Shown in pieces: positions 1-7,778 of a DNA stretch of 64,000 nucleotides. The notes below the pieces were generated by a model. The model was not told the DNA's origin. It worked only from the letters and a program-made list of their open reading frames with translations, and made no database searches. This DNA is from a virus. The first letter of the stretch is position 1. Each line of letters opens with the position of its first letter. A program made the translations under genes and the position numbers. Location of the stretch: positions 1 to 64,000 of the IMG/VR virus record IMGVR_UViG_3300017963_000253; one strand, written 5' to 3'.

Positions 1-159
1 CTTCCCCCGCGGGAGAAGATCCGGAGGCTGAAGGAGCGGGGGAAGCTCCAGGAGTCCGGTCCGCGGAAGGTGGAACCCCTCCGCGGGAAGGGGAAGAGCA
101 CTCCGGAGAAGCCCTCCCGCGCGCCGGATAAGGCGGAGAAGAAGAAACCCCAGGGCTGA
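1..159 (+). CDS. C-terminal end of an upstream gene (partial)
   Basis: The frame starting at base 1 is open from the window edge to a TGA at 157-159, giving about 52 residues of a C-terminus. The stretch is very rich in Lys, Arg, Glu and Pro, as in a disordered basic tail. Its position just before fibre and connector genes suggests a virion or head gene, but no domain is visible. The function cannot be assigned. Confidence 0.6.
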   Translation, partial: LPPREKIRRLKERGKLQESGPRKVEPLRGKGKSTPEKPSRAPDKAEKKKPQG

Positions 160-170
160 CCTCTCTCCCC

Positions 171-521
171 GTGATCTACGTCAACCTGAGCGACGGGACC
201 GCCCTCTCCCTGGATCTCCGGACCCGGGAGGGGCGCGGGCGCTGGGAGACCCTCTTCGCGAATCCGGAGTTTCACGCCTCCGTGAGAGGGGTCTCCCTGG
301 CGTACAACGGGACCCGAGTGGACCTCCCCCTCCCGCGGAGATTTTCATCCGTTCGCTACTCCGCGGAACTCATCTCGGACCGGGAGGGGAGCCCGGTAGC
401 GGAGGAGATCTCCGCGGAGGCCGGGGACGTCTACCTCTCCGTGAGGATATTCTACGGGGAGGTGGGGCGTCTCCGGGTGGACTTGGATAGGCGTGGGAAG
501 CGGCGCTTCAATCCGTCATAA
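171..521 (+). CDS. Hypothetical small virion-region protein
   Basis: A 116-residue product starting at GTG, 11 bases after the previous stop. GC-rich third positions match the neighbours. The sequence alternates short hydrophobic and charged stretches that look like a beta-rich fold, with an Arg-rich end. No transmembrane segment, signal peptide or known motif is seen and the ribosome site is poor. The position between an upstream gene and fibre-like genes suggests a structural role, which is inference only. Confidence 0.6.
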   Translation: MIYVNLSDGTALSLDLRTREGRGRWETLFANPEFHASVRGVSLAYNGTRVDLPLPRRFSSVRYSAELISDREGSPVAEEISAEAGDVYLSVRIFYGEVGRLRVDLDRRGKRRFNPS

Positions 522-560
522 CGGTTCAAATTAAGTTAGCTACACCGCTAGGCTTCCCCT

Positions 561-1019
561 ATGCCGTTCTCTCGGATCAGGCAGGACGAGGTACACACGC
601 GGGGATCTCAGATAGACGACGCTCGGGACCCGGTGGATCACGACGCGAACGCGCAGACCCTCCAAGACACGCTGGACTTCGCCCTGAGTCAGATCCGAGA
701 GATCACCGGGGAGTCCAAGTGGTTCTCCCCGGTGAGCAAGAGCCTGAAGGACGTCGAAGCGGGTCTCCCCAGCAAGTCCGGAGTCCTCATCCCGGGGAAC
801 TTCTCCGGGAACCCGAAGCGGGCGACCGTAACCTTCTCCGCTCCCTTTGGGGGGACGAACTACGCCGTGACCCTGACGGTGGAGGCAATTAACGGCAAGA
901 GTTTTGTGGCGACGATGGAGACTAAGACCGCCGCGGGCTTCGACGTGAACCTTGGAGTGAACAACATAGCCAACGTCGTAGAGGTTGGCTGGCACGCAAT
1001 AGAGAACGGAGAGACGTGA
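561..1019 (+). CDS. Short fibre-like protein with lectin-like C-terminal module
   Basis: A 152-residue product starting at ATG after a 39-base gap. Residues 1-60 are polar and probably helical. Residues about 78-150 form a module (GNPKRATVTFS ... N-G-K-S-F ... VGWHAIENGE) that recurs, clearly homologous, at the C-terminus of the next gene (GNPKKATVTFS ... WIAMKSGE). The spacing of hydrophobic and aromatic residues resembles the H-type-lectin-like tip domains of phage tail fibres. The stop overlaps the next start (TGATG). Host-receptor binding is an inference from the module and context. Confidence 0.7.
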   Translation: MPFSRIRQDEVHTRGSQIDDARDPVDHDANAQTLQDTLDFALSQIREITGESKWFSPVSKSLKDVEAGLPSKSGVLIPGNFSGNPKRATVTFSAPFGGTNYAVTLTVEAINGKSFVATMETKTAAGFDVNLGVNNIANVVEVGWHAIENGET

Positions 1020-2191
1020 TGGGCTTTCGCATCTACGCCATTGAGTTCGACGAGTTGACCGCGGATCCGGGGAGTCCCGTCGAGGGGCAAATTTGGTATC
1101 ACACCACCGAGAAGAAGCTGAAGCTCTACCGGAACGGGGTTACGGACACGCTCGTGGACAACGTGACGTTCACCGCGCACTCCAACTCGACTGCGAACCC
1201 GCACACGACCACGTTGGAGCAGGCGAGGACCGCCGGGAACCAGCTCTCCGGGGACGTGGACCTGAACGGGAACGACCTCCTGAACGTGGGCGCGGTCGGG
1301 GCCGGGAACAACGCCGCCTCACAGGCGTGGACCACGGAGCAGATCAACAACAAGCTGAAGGGCCTCGACTGGCAGAACTCCGTCCTGGACAAGGATCTGG
1401 CCACGCCGCCGGGGGTTCCCTCTCTGGGTGACCGCTACATTGTGGCGGCGGTAGCCACCGGGGACTGGACCGGGAAGGAGGACCAGATCGCGGAGTGGGA
1501 CGGCTCCGCGTGGGTTTTCACCGTTCCTAACGAGGGCTTCGCCTGCAAAATCGAAGACGAGAATATCTACTACTTCTACAACGGGTCCTCCTGGGGGAGC
1601 TTTGGGAACGCGGTCCAACACTCCGCGCTGATCGGTCTCGGGAACGACGATCACGCCCAATACCTCTTGGTCTCCGGAGCCCGCGCGATGACCGGGGACC
1701 TGAACATGGGGGGGAACTCCGTTTCGAACGTGAATCTCGTGGACGGGGTGGACGTGAGCGCGCACGCCGGAAGGCACGAGAGGGCCGGCGCAGACGAGAT
1801 CGACGGGGATCACCTCGACATCGACTACACTCCAACGAACTACACGCCGGACACAACGCCTCCGGAAGCGGCGAACGTGGACGACTTGGCCGCGCACCTG
1901 GCCGGGATTGACAACGCTCTGGCGGCTCAGGCGCTGGACCAGAAGGCCGGTAGGATAGCGGGAGGAACCTTTGCGGGGAATCCGAAGAAGGCCACGGTGA
2001 CCTTCTCTACTGCCTTCGGGGACGCGGACTACGCGGTGGTGCTGACCGCGGTGGCGCAGAACAATAAGACGTTCGCTCCCGCGGTGGAATCCCAGGTGGC
2101 GGGGTCCTTCGTCGTAAACATGGGGAGCAACAACGTGACGGACCTCCTCTACCTGAACTGGATCGCGATGAAGAGCGGGGAGAGCAGCTAA
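1019..2191 (+). CDS. Tail-fibre-like protein with DUF2793-type domain
   Basis: A 390-residue modular fibre protein. ATG 1019 overlaps the previous stop by one base; GTG 1016 is the alternative start. Residues 1-40 carry a short beta module (DPGSPVEGQIWY) also found at the start of the next gene. Residues about 120-200 match the DUF2793 pattern of prophage fibre proteins (GDRYIVAAVATGDW, then E-W-D-G-S-A-W). A collagen-poor shaft region follows (NDDHAQYL, then MTGDLNMGGN), typical of fibre repeats. The last 75 residues repeat the lectin-like module of the preceding gene. Likely a receptor-binding or appendage protein. Confidence 0.78.
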   Translation: MGFRIYAIEFDELTADPGSPVEGQIWYHTTEKKLKLYRNGVTDTLVDNVTFTAHSNSTANPHTTTLEQARTAGNQLSGDVDLNGNDLLNVGAVGAGNNAASQAWTTEQINNKLKGLDWQNSVLDKDLATPPGVPSLGDRYIVAAVATGDWTGKEDQIAEWDGSAWVFTVPNEGFACKIEDENIYYFYNGSSWGSFGNAVQHSALIGLGNDDHAQYLLVSGARAMTGDLNMGGNSVSNVNLVDGVDVSAHAGRHERAGADEIDGDHLDIDYTPTNYTPDTTPPEAANVDDLAAHLAGIDNALAAQALDQKAGRIAGGTFAGNPKKATVTFSTAFGDADYAVVLTAVAQNNKTFAPAVESQVAGSFVVNMGSNNVTDLLYLNWIAMKSGESS

Positions 2192-2192
2192 C

Positions 2193-2693
2193 GTGGCTCT
2201 GCGCGTAGATAGCGTCAACATGAACGAGGTGACGACGGATCCCGCGTCTCCGGAGAACGGAGACGTGTGGCTCAACTCCGCGGCCGGGGTGATCCGCGCT
2301 CGCGTCGGGGGATTGACGAAGGCGGTCAACTCGAAGACACTGGAGCTTTCGTTCTGGAGCGAGCTGTCTCCGTGGATAGAGATAGCAAGTATTTCCCCCG
2401 TAGTCGTGGCGCGCTTTGTCTTCCACGGTTCAGACTTCATGGGGCCTATCTGCGCGATCATGGCGCTGATTGAGAACGACTCCGGCGCTACGACGCAGGT
2501 GGGGATTTACGACCTGACGAACGCGAATCAGATCTGCCAGGCAAGCAGCGCCGCGAACGTTCCTACGATTCTGGACCTCGGTACGCCGAGCAACGTGCCG
2601 ACGGGGGAGTCGATCTTCGAGGTGCAGGTTGCCAGGACCGCGGGCCTCGGCGGAAACAAGGCCAAGATTGGATCTCTGAGCGTGTGTTTCTAG
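2193..2693 (+). CDS. Fibre-associated virion protein
   Basis: A 166-residue product starting with GTG one base after the preceding stop. Its N-terminus (VNMNEVTTDPASPENGDVW) is a copy of the short module opening the 1019-2191 fibre protein, which suggests a shared attachment or trimerisation element. The remainder looks like a beta-sandwich without known motifs. The tight coupling and shared module imply that it is assembled with the fibre. The exact role is unknown. Confidence 0.65.
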   Translation: MALRVDSVNMNEVTTDPASPENGDVWLNSAAGVIRARVGGLTKAVNSKTLELSFWSELSPWIEIASISPVVVARFVFHGSDFMGPICAIMALIENDSGATTQVGIYDLTNANQICQASSAANVPTILDLGTPSNVPTGESIFEVQVARTAGLGGNKAKIGSLSVCF

Positions 2694-2707
2694 GCTAGGA
2701 GTTATCG

Positions 2708-3322
2708 ATGGGTAACATCTGCAAGTGGCGCGTGAGGTGTGAGACGGACTCGAAGTTCGTCTACGCGTGGAGTGCTGAGAAGCCGACGGAGTGTCCGGAA
2801 GACGCTGCGCACTCCATCGACTCGAACGCAACCGTCGCGGTGAAACTGCGGCAGAAGTTGAACGTGATCACAGATCCCTCGATGGAGGCTGTGCTTCCTG
2901 GCGCAGCGATCGTGGTCGCAAACGGGCGACCGGCGCTTGAGGTGCAGGCTGGAGATACTGGCTGGGGCGCAATTCAGGCGCGCTGGCCGCATCCGAACCT
3001 GAACGTCGCCAAGCTGTGCGTTTGCCTGAAGTTCATCCTCAAAGCCACGGGAACGGGTACGGTTGCGCGGATTGCGGCGAGAGCAAAAGCGGAGGGAGCG
3101 GGGGACGACTCCTCAGCGGATTGGGCGGACACGCAGTATCTCGACGTGCCTGTTTCCCACACCACGTTGGGGGAGGTTTTCGAGGGTACAGTGCAACTCG
3201 ACGCGTCAGATTTCGACGAGGACGACGCTTTGGCTCTGCAGATTGGGCGGGACGGTTCACACGTAAACGACACGCTGGATCAGGCGCTCCAAATAATTGG
3301 GGTGAAAGCGGAGGCCTTCTGA
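2708..3322 (+). CDS. Virion protein with Cys/Trp-rich N-terminal domain
   Basis: A 204-residue protein, ATG start with TAGGAG about 10 bases upstream. Residues 4-45 (C-K-W-R-V-R-C ... PTECPED) resemble a small domain seen at the N-terminus of phage virion proteins, where it is followed by a jelly-roll-like decoration or fibre domain. The rest is beta-rich and compatible with such a fold (W-A-D-T-Q-Y-L-D-V then a long acidic C-terminal half). It overlaps the next gene (TGATG). Probably a structural or adhesin component. Confidence 0.62.
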   Translation: MGNICKWRVRCETDSKFVYAWSAEKPTECPEDAAHSIDSNATVAVKLRQKLNVITDPSMEAVLPGAAIVVANGRPALEVQAGDTGWGAIQARWPHPNLNVAKLCVCLKFILKATGTGTVARIAARAKAEGAGDDSSADWADTQYLDVPVSHTTLGEVFEGTVQLDASDFDEDDALALQIGRDGSHVNDTLDQALQIIGVKAEAF

Positions 3323-3735
3323 TGCCAGGAAACGAGACCGTAATCAAGAGCCCGCGAGCTTTCCTTCCGACCTCTTGGTTCGCCGTGAACCTCACGGCTG
3401 GGGAGACTACCGGCGTCGAGATGAGTATGACCGGGCTCCCGTTCACCGCGATTCCGCTACCGAGTCAGTGCTCCCTCGTAGCGGTGGGGATAGTCCTCAG
3501 CGCGCCGGTAACCGTCGGACTGATCCGTTTCGAACTGACGAAGAACGGGGTCGGGACCGGGAAGACGGTGGACGTGAATTCTACGACCGGCGTAAAGCGG
3601 ATTTGGGAATTCAAACCCGGGGAGCTGGTTGGAGATAAAGGGGACGAGATTGGCGTGAAGTGGGGTAGCAGCGGATCCTTGCTTCCGAGTGGCAGCATCG
3701 ACGCAGTTGTTTTCCTGGAAGTGCAGGACGCGTAG
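3322..3735 (+). CDS. Hypothetical beta-rich virion protein
   Basis: A 137-residue product. The ATG at 3322 overlaps the previous TGA by one base, the commonest junction in this genome, and is chosen over an in-frame upstream start at 3016 that would overlap the previous gene by 300 bases. The protein alternates hydrophobic strands (SLVAVGIVLSAPVTVGLIRFEL) and ends in V-V-F-L-E-V, giving a jelly-roll-like profile. It lies in the fibre/adhesin block. No named family is recognised. Confidence 0.6.
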   Translation: MPGNETVIKSPRAFLPTSWFAVNLTAGETTGVEMSMTGLPFTAIPLPSQCSLVAVGIVLSAPVTVGLIRFELTKNGVGTGKTVDVNSTTGVKRIWEFKPGELVGDKGDEIGVKWGSSGSLLPSGSIDAVVFLEVQDA

Positions 3736-3957
3736 GTGGAGAAGTTTGTCCAAGCGGTGGGGGTGATTGACGGGGTGAATCGAGATTTCTCCACTCAGAC
3801 CCCCTACGTTTCACTCACGTTGCGGGTTCTCCGGAACGGGTTGGTGGTGAAACGGGAGTTGGAGGACGGGTTCCTGGAGATCTCCTCTAGCGAGTTCCAG
3901 ATGAAGCGGGCTCCGGTTCTCGGGGACACTCTCTTCACCTTCTACGAGGAGGCCTGA
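3736..3957 (+). CDS. Small virion protein, paralogue of next gene
   Basis: A 73-residue product starting with GTG immediately after the preceding TAG. The sequence is built like the first part of the next gene. Both have AVGVIDG-x-N-x-DFST, then a PYV strand, an R-x-G-hydrophobic strand, a run ending in F-Q/R-M-K, and G-D-T-L-F-x-F/Y-Y. This is a tandem duplication. The short beta module probably packs onto fibre or neck proteins. Function unknown. Confidence 0.62.
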   Translation: MEKFVQAVGVIDGVNRDFSTQTPYVSLTLRVLRNGLVVKRELEDGFLEISSSEFQMKRAPVLGDTLFTFYEEA

Positions 3958-4331
3958 TGAGCGGTAGGATCGACGAGGCGGTAGGGGTGATCGATGGATC
4001 GAACTTAGATTTCTCCACTCCTGATCCCTACGTGGCGGGGACATTAGTTGTCTTCCTCAACGGTCGTCAACTAACGGCGGCTCGAGATAACGGGTGGGTC
4101 GAAGTTGACCCGGACGCCGGGACCTTCCGGATGAAGATCCCCCCAAAAGCGGCGCTCCCCGGGGTGGTGGAGGACGGAGGAGACACGCTCTTCGCCTACT
4201 ACAGGACGGAGGAGAGCGTGGGTGGGGCGGACGGCGGGGTTCCCCTGATGACCGGCGCGGAATTGGTTAGACCTATAGCGGCGGGGGCGGTAGAGTTGAG
4301 ACCCGAGATGATCAGCGCGGAGGAGGAGTAG
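3957..4331 (+). CDS. Small virion protein, longer paralogue
   Basis: A 124-residue product whose ATG overlaps the previous stop (TGATGA). Residues 1-80 repeat the 73-residue neighbour (AVGVIDGSNLDFST, then GDTLFAYYR). A further 40 residues rich in Gly, Ala and Glu extend the C-terminus and are absent from the shorter copy. The pair probably arose by tandem duplication followed by divergence. Structural role inferred from location. Confidence 0.62.
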   Translation: MSGRIDEAVGVIDGSNLDFSTPDPYVAGTLVVFLNGRQLTAARDNGWVEVDPDAGTFRMKIPPKAALPGVVEDGGDTLFAYYRTEESVGGADGGVPLMTGAELVRPIAAGAVELRPEMISAEEE

Positions 4332-4333
4332 AC

Positions 4334-5344
4334 ATGAGCGTAATTAAAGTATCCTTCACCGTGGCGAAGTTGAGCAACGTCCTCAGTCTTTTCGACGTGG
4401 TCAAGGTCTACCGCTCCACCACTGGGGTGGGGGGACCGTACTCTGAGATCACCACTCCGGCGACCCGGATCCCGCTGCTGGCGGGGCAGTCCGTCTACGT
4501 CTACGACGACGTGGCGGGGGATCCGGCCTACTACTACAAGACGAGCTACTACAACTCCGTCAACTTCCTGGAGAGTTCCCTCTCCGAGGCGATCCTGGGG
4601 AGTGCCTCCAACTATTACGTCTCGGTGGATGAGATCCGGGCGGAGGGGGTCCTGGTGTCGGTGGCGGACGACGCCCGGGTACTGAGCCTGATTAAGACCT
4701 GGCAGGCGTTCATCGAGCGGGTGACTCGGCAGTGGTTCGTTCCCCGGGCCGGAACCTGGGAGGTGGACGGGAGCGGCTCCACTCTGATGCAGCTCCCGGT
4801 TCCCATAGTCTCCGTCACCGCCCTCTACGTCAACTCCGATTTCGAGACCGCGCTTCCCGCGGACGAGTACGAGGTTTACAACGGGCGGGGGGAGGACGGG
4901 GGACGGGACGACCGGAAGAACCCGCGGATCAAGTTGGTCACTGGGGAGACCTCAATCTTCACCGGGACGGGACCTCTCCGGAACCGGCAGGTGGTCTTCG
5001 AGATCGGGGAGAAGAACCACCGGATCGTGGGGTCCTTCGGCTACGTGGAGGCGGACGGGACTACGCCGGAGCCCATCAAGTACGCGCTTCGAAAGCTGGT
5101 GGTTCGCTCCTCCACCCCAATGGCGGGTGTCAACGGAGGAGGAGCGGGTCCGGCGGGGCCGGTAATCGAGGAGGAGACGGATAGACACCGGAAGCGCTGG
5201 GCGGATCCCCTCGTGGGTTCCAAGGCGTTCTCCACCACGGGGGACCTGGAGTTGGACCAGATCCTGGCGCTCTACAAGTCCCCCTTCTCTATCAAGGCCC
5301 CGCGGACGATGTGGAGGCGACTCACCGGAGGGGCGGTACTCTGA
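4334..5344 (+). CDS. Head-tail connector-like protein with Fn3-like N-terminus
   Basis: A 336-residue product. Residues 1-95 read like an immunoglobulin or fibronectin-III-type domain (VVKVYRSTTGVGGPYSEI, then YYYKTSYYNS). Residues about 97-200 match the helical head-tail connector family (HK97 gp6-like): DEIRAEGV, DDARVLSLIKTWQAFIERVTRQWF, then LPVPIVSVTALYVN. The C-terminal third continues the adaptor fold. It is followed by neck and tail-completion genes, as expected for a connector. The fusion of an Ig-like domain to the connector is unusual. Confidence 0.7.
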   Translation: MSVIKVSFTVAKLSNVLSLFDVVKVYRSTTGVGGPYSEITTPATRIPLLAGQSVYVYDDVAGDPAYYYKTSYYNSVNFLESSLSEAILGSASNYYVSVDEIRAEGVLVSVADDARVLSLIKTWQAFIERVTRQWFVPRAGTWEVDGSGSTLMQLPVPIVSVTALYVNSDFETALPADEYEVYNGRGEDGGRDDRKNPRIKLVTGETSIFTGTGPLRNRQVVFEIGEKNHRIVGSFGYVEADGTTPEPIKYALRKLVVRSSTPMAGVNGGGAGPAGPVIEEETDRHRKRWADPLVGSKAFSTTGDLELDQILALYKSPFSIKAPRTMWRRLTGGAVL

Positions 5345-5805
5345 TGCTCCCCAATCTAATTCACCCAATCCCAATCAAGATCCAGCGGGTGAACCCCGGG
5401 GTAACGGTGATAGACCCGGTGGCGCGGGAGCCGGTCCGGCAGCTCTGGAAGGCGGGGCAGGGTCCGGGGACCGGAACGGTCACGGAGTTGGTGGCTCAGG
5501 TCAACTGGAACCAAGGGCACGTGGCGAAGCCGAAGTTCCACCCGGGGGGTCCGGAGGAGGAGAGCATGGGTTACATCCTCTTCCGGGTCTTCGACTTACT
5601 GACAGCGGGAGTAGCCACGGACAACGGGGACGGGACCGTGGAGGTCGGGATCGTTCGCGGGGACCGGATAGTCCAGATCGGGATCCGTCAGACGAACCTC
5701 TACGTTCTCTTCTTCCGGGACGTGGCGGGGTACCCGGACCAGGGAGGGACAACCCTCCTGGAGGCGGACTTCTCCGACCGTCAACCGAGTTCGGTTCCGG
5801 GGTAG
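5344..5805 (+). CDS. Putative head-closure/neck protein
   Basis: A 153-residue product, ATG at 5344 overlapping the preceding stop by one base. The protein is strand-rich (VTELVAQVNWNQGHVAKPKF, then GYILFRVFDLL, then GDRIVQIG), with the size and place of the small beta-barrel stopper or head-closure proteins between connector and tail-completion genes. No signature residue proves this. Position between a gp6-like connector and a virion-morphogenesis-like gene is the main support. Confidence 0.55.
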   Translation: MLPNLIHPIPIKIQRVNPGVTVIDPVAREPVRQLWKAGQGPGTGTVTELVAQVNWNQGHVAKPKFHPGGPEEESMGYILFRVFDLLTAGVATDNGDGTVEVGIVRGDRIVQIGIRQTNLYVLFFRDVAGYPDQGGTTLLEADFSDRQPSSVPG

Positions 5806-5809
5806 CGCG

Positions 5810-6394
5810 GTGGGCTTCAAGCTGAGGTTCAACCGGGGGTGGGGGAAGTTCATCTCCTACTTCTCGGAGCGGCGGAGACGGGACCTCCTATACAGAGAAA
5901 CTCAACGGAAAGTGAAGGAGCAGCTGGTCCTCCTCCGCCGGGACATTGTTCAGTACGTTCAAGACGAGCGGCACGGGGTGGAGAACTCCCCGTTAACCAT
6001 CTTGACCAAGGGTAGCTCCAAGCCGCTGGTGGACCGGGGGGACCTCCGGCAGGGGATCAGCGAGGAGACGGCGGTCAAACCTCGGGGGGTGGACGGGGCG
6101 GTCGGGGTCCTCCGGAGCAAGCGGAGTTCGGACGGTCAGAAGCTCTGGAACGTGGCGGCGGCGCTCCACGAGGGGTACACGGTGAGGGTCACCCCTAAGG
6201 TTAGAGCGGCGGTCTTCGCGGAGATGCGGAAGCGCCGTGGGCGGAGGGTGGAGGTCCCTAGCAGTGGAGCGGCTGGTGCCTCAACTTGGAAAGTCAGGGG
6301 GAGACCGTTCATTCAAGTCCCGTTCGACGACGCGGAGGAACGCATTAAAATGGCCCTGGGGGACGGGGTCCGCCTTACGCTTATGAGGGAATGA
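5810..6394 (+). CDS. Tail completion / virion morphogenesis-like protein
   Basis: A 194-residue product starting with GTG. The layout matches the phage virion-morphogenesis (Mu gpG / P2 gpS type) family: a basic helical N-terminus, then K-P-L-V-D-R-G-D-L-R-Q-G-I near residue 67, L-H-E-G near 120 and R-P-F-I-Q-V-P at about 164. Such proteins act in neck or tail completion and in joining head to tail. The next gene starts within the last four bases (ATGA). Confidence 0.7.
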   Translation: MGFKLRFNRGWGKFISYFSERRRRDLLYRETQRKVKEQLVLLRRDIVQYVQDERHGVENSPLTILTKGSSKPLVDRGDLRQGISEETAVKPRGVDGAVGVLRSKRSSDGQKLWNVAAALHEGYTVRVTPKVRAAVFAEMRKRRGRRVEVPSSGAAGASTWKVRGRPFIQVPFDDAEERIKMALGDGVRLTLMRE

Positions 6395-7758
6395 GCTATG
6401 AGTCCCGCGTTATAACGGAGATCTGGTGGGAACCCGGGCAGGGGTTCGACCCGCGGACGGAGACCGTCTTCTCCGACGCCTCGAAGGTCCGTCTGGATCC
6501 GGCGGACTTCAAGCTGAAGCTGAAGCTCCAGTCAAATTCCCGCTACCCCGTAGACCCGAATCTCTCCGCGCGCTCCAAAACCTACAGACTCGCGGCGGTG
6601 AGGCAGCTCCTCATGCTGCAGTTGAACGCGGTCACCCCGGAGGATGAGGACGGAAACGCGGTCACCTCCGTGGGTCTCCGGCTTTACGACGGGACGGACG
6701 AGCGGTTCTGGGACGGGGGAGCCTGGTCTCCCGCGGGACCGGGGGACTGGAACACGGAGGCGGAGGTCAACCAGAACATCGCGGCGTTCGACGTCCTGAC
6801 CTCCCGGGAGTTCGCGGTGGTCCTGAACCTCTCCACCTCGGACGATCGGTTCACGCCGGAGGTGGAGTCCGTCTTCGTTCTCTGGAGGGGTCCGGTGGAT
6901 TGGACTCAGGATGTCCTCATAGACTCCCTGACCGCGACGGTACAGGAGGAGGCGGTTTATCCGGTGGACTTCGCGCTCCCGCCCCTGGAGGCGGACTCCT
7001 CCGTCCTGAACCTCTCCGCTTACCAGGTGGAGGCCAACCTCCAGGTCTCCGGCGCGGAGGCGGTCTTTGACTACGACTCCGACCCGAACCTCTTGAGCAA
7101 CCTCTTCGCCTCCTACAACCCGGGGACCGGGGACGTAACTTTGAGTTCTCCTATATTGGCTGGAAACCGCCCTTATCTCAGGCTCTTGTGTAAAGCCAGC
7201 GTGGCGTGGGATACGAATCAGGACTTCCAGGAGGTGGGGAGACTCCCCCAGGTGGTGCTCCGGGACGCGGAGGCGATGACCTCATCTCCGTACCCGTCCA
7301 GATCCCGCTCCGCTATCTTGCGGAAGGATACGAATGAGGCGGTGGTAACCCCCGCCCCCTATCGGATGACGTACAACGTGACGATGGAAGTGAGAACGGA
7401 CAGGAGCAGGGAGCAAGCGCGGGTGATGGACTCGCTGAGTACCCTCTTGTTTGCGGGACCCTCCTCTGAGGTCGGACCCTTTCTCCGGAGTCGCGCCACG
7501 GATCGAAGGTACCGCCTCTGGTTAACTCAGGAGTTCCGTGCGGAGGCCCCGGACCTGAAGATTGCGGACGTTCGTTCCTATCGTGCGGAGTTCCGACTCG
7601 TAGACGTTGCGCTGAATCTCAAACCGGCGGTGGATACCTTCGGGATCACCGCCTTCAAGGCAGGATTTTCCGCGGTATCCTCGCAGGCCGATGAAGCCGC
7701 TAAGTTGGCGAACGCTCCGGTGAAGCCCACCGAGGCGGAGGTCGTCGAGGTGAACTGA
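6391..7758 (+). CDS. Large neck/tail-terminator-region protein, unknown
   Basis: A 455-residue product overlapping the preceding gene by four bases and followed by the sheath gene. No known motif is seen. The sequence is strand-rich with several W and Y residues in the first 250 positions. Residues about 325-415 (YRMTYNVTMEVRTDRSREQA, then LLFAGPSS, then R-A-E-F-R-L-V-D-V) resemble a tail-terminator style fold, because phage terminators commonly have a Y-x-v-x-v core. Position directly before sheath and tube fits a tail terminator with a large N-terminal addition. This is a hypothesis. Confidence 0.6.
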   Translation: MSYESRVITEIWWEPGQGFDPRTETVFSDASKVRLDPADFKLKLKLQSNSRYPVDPNLSARSKTYRLAAVRQLLMLQLNAVTPEDEDGNAVTSVGLRLYDGTDERFWDGGAWSPAGPGDWNTEAEVNQNIAAFDVLTSREFAVVLNLSTSDDRFTPEVESVFVLWRGPVDWTQDVLIDSLTATVQEEAVYPVDFALPPLEADSSVLNLSAYQVEANLQVSGAEAVFDYDSDPNLLSNLFASYNPGTGDVTLSSPILAGNRPYLRLLCKASVAWDTNQDFQEVGRLPQVVLRDAEAMTSSPYPSRSRSAILRKDTNEAVVTPAPYRMTYNVTMEVRTDRSREQARVMDSLSTLLFAGPSSEVGPFLRSRATDRRYRLWLTQEFRAEAPDLKIADVRSYRAEFRLVDVALNLKPAVDTFGITAFKAGFSAVSSQADEAAKLANAPVKPTEAEVVEVN

Positions 7759-7778
7759 ATCCCCAGAGGAGGAAGAGA

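Noticed and set aside
1319-2461. Long minus-strand open frame (380 codons) opposite fibre genes
   Set aside because: Arg/Val/Pro/Gly-rich translation is typical of the antisense of GC-rich genes. The plus-strand frames have recognisable domains and ribosome sites.
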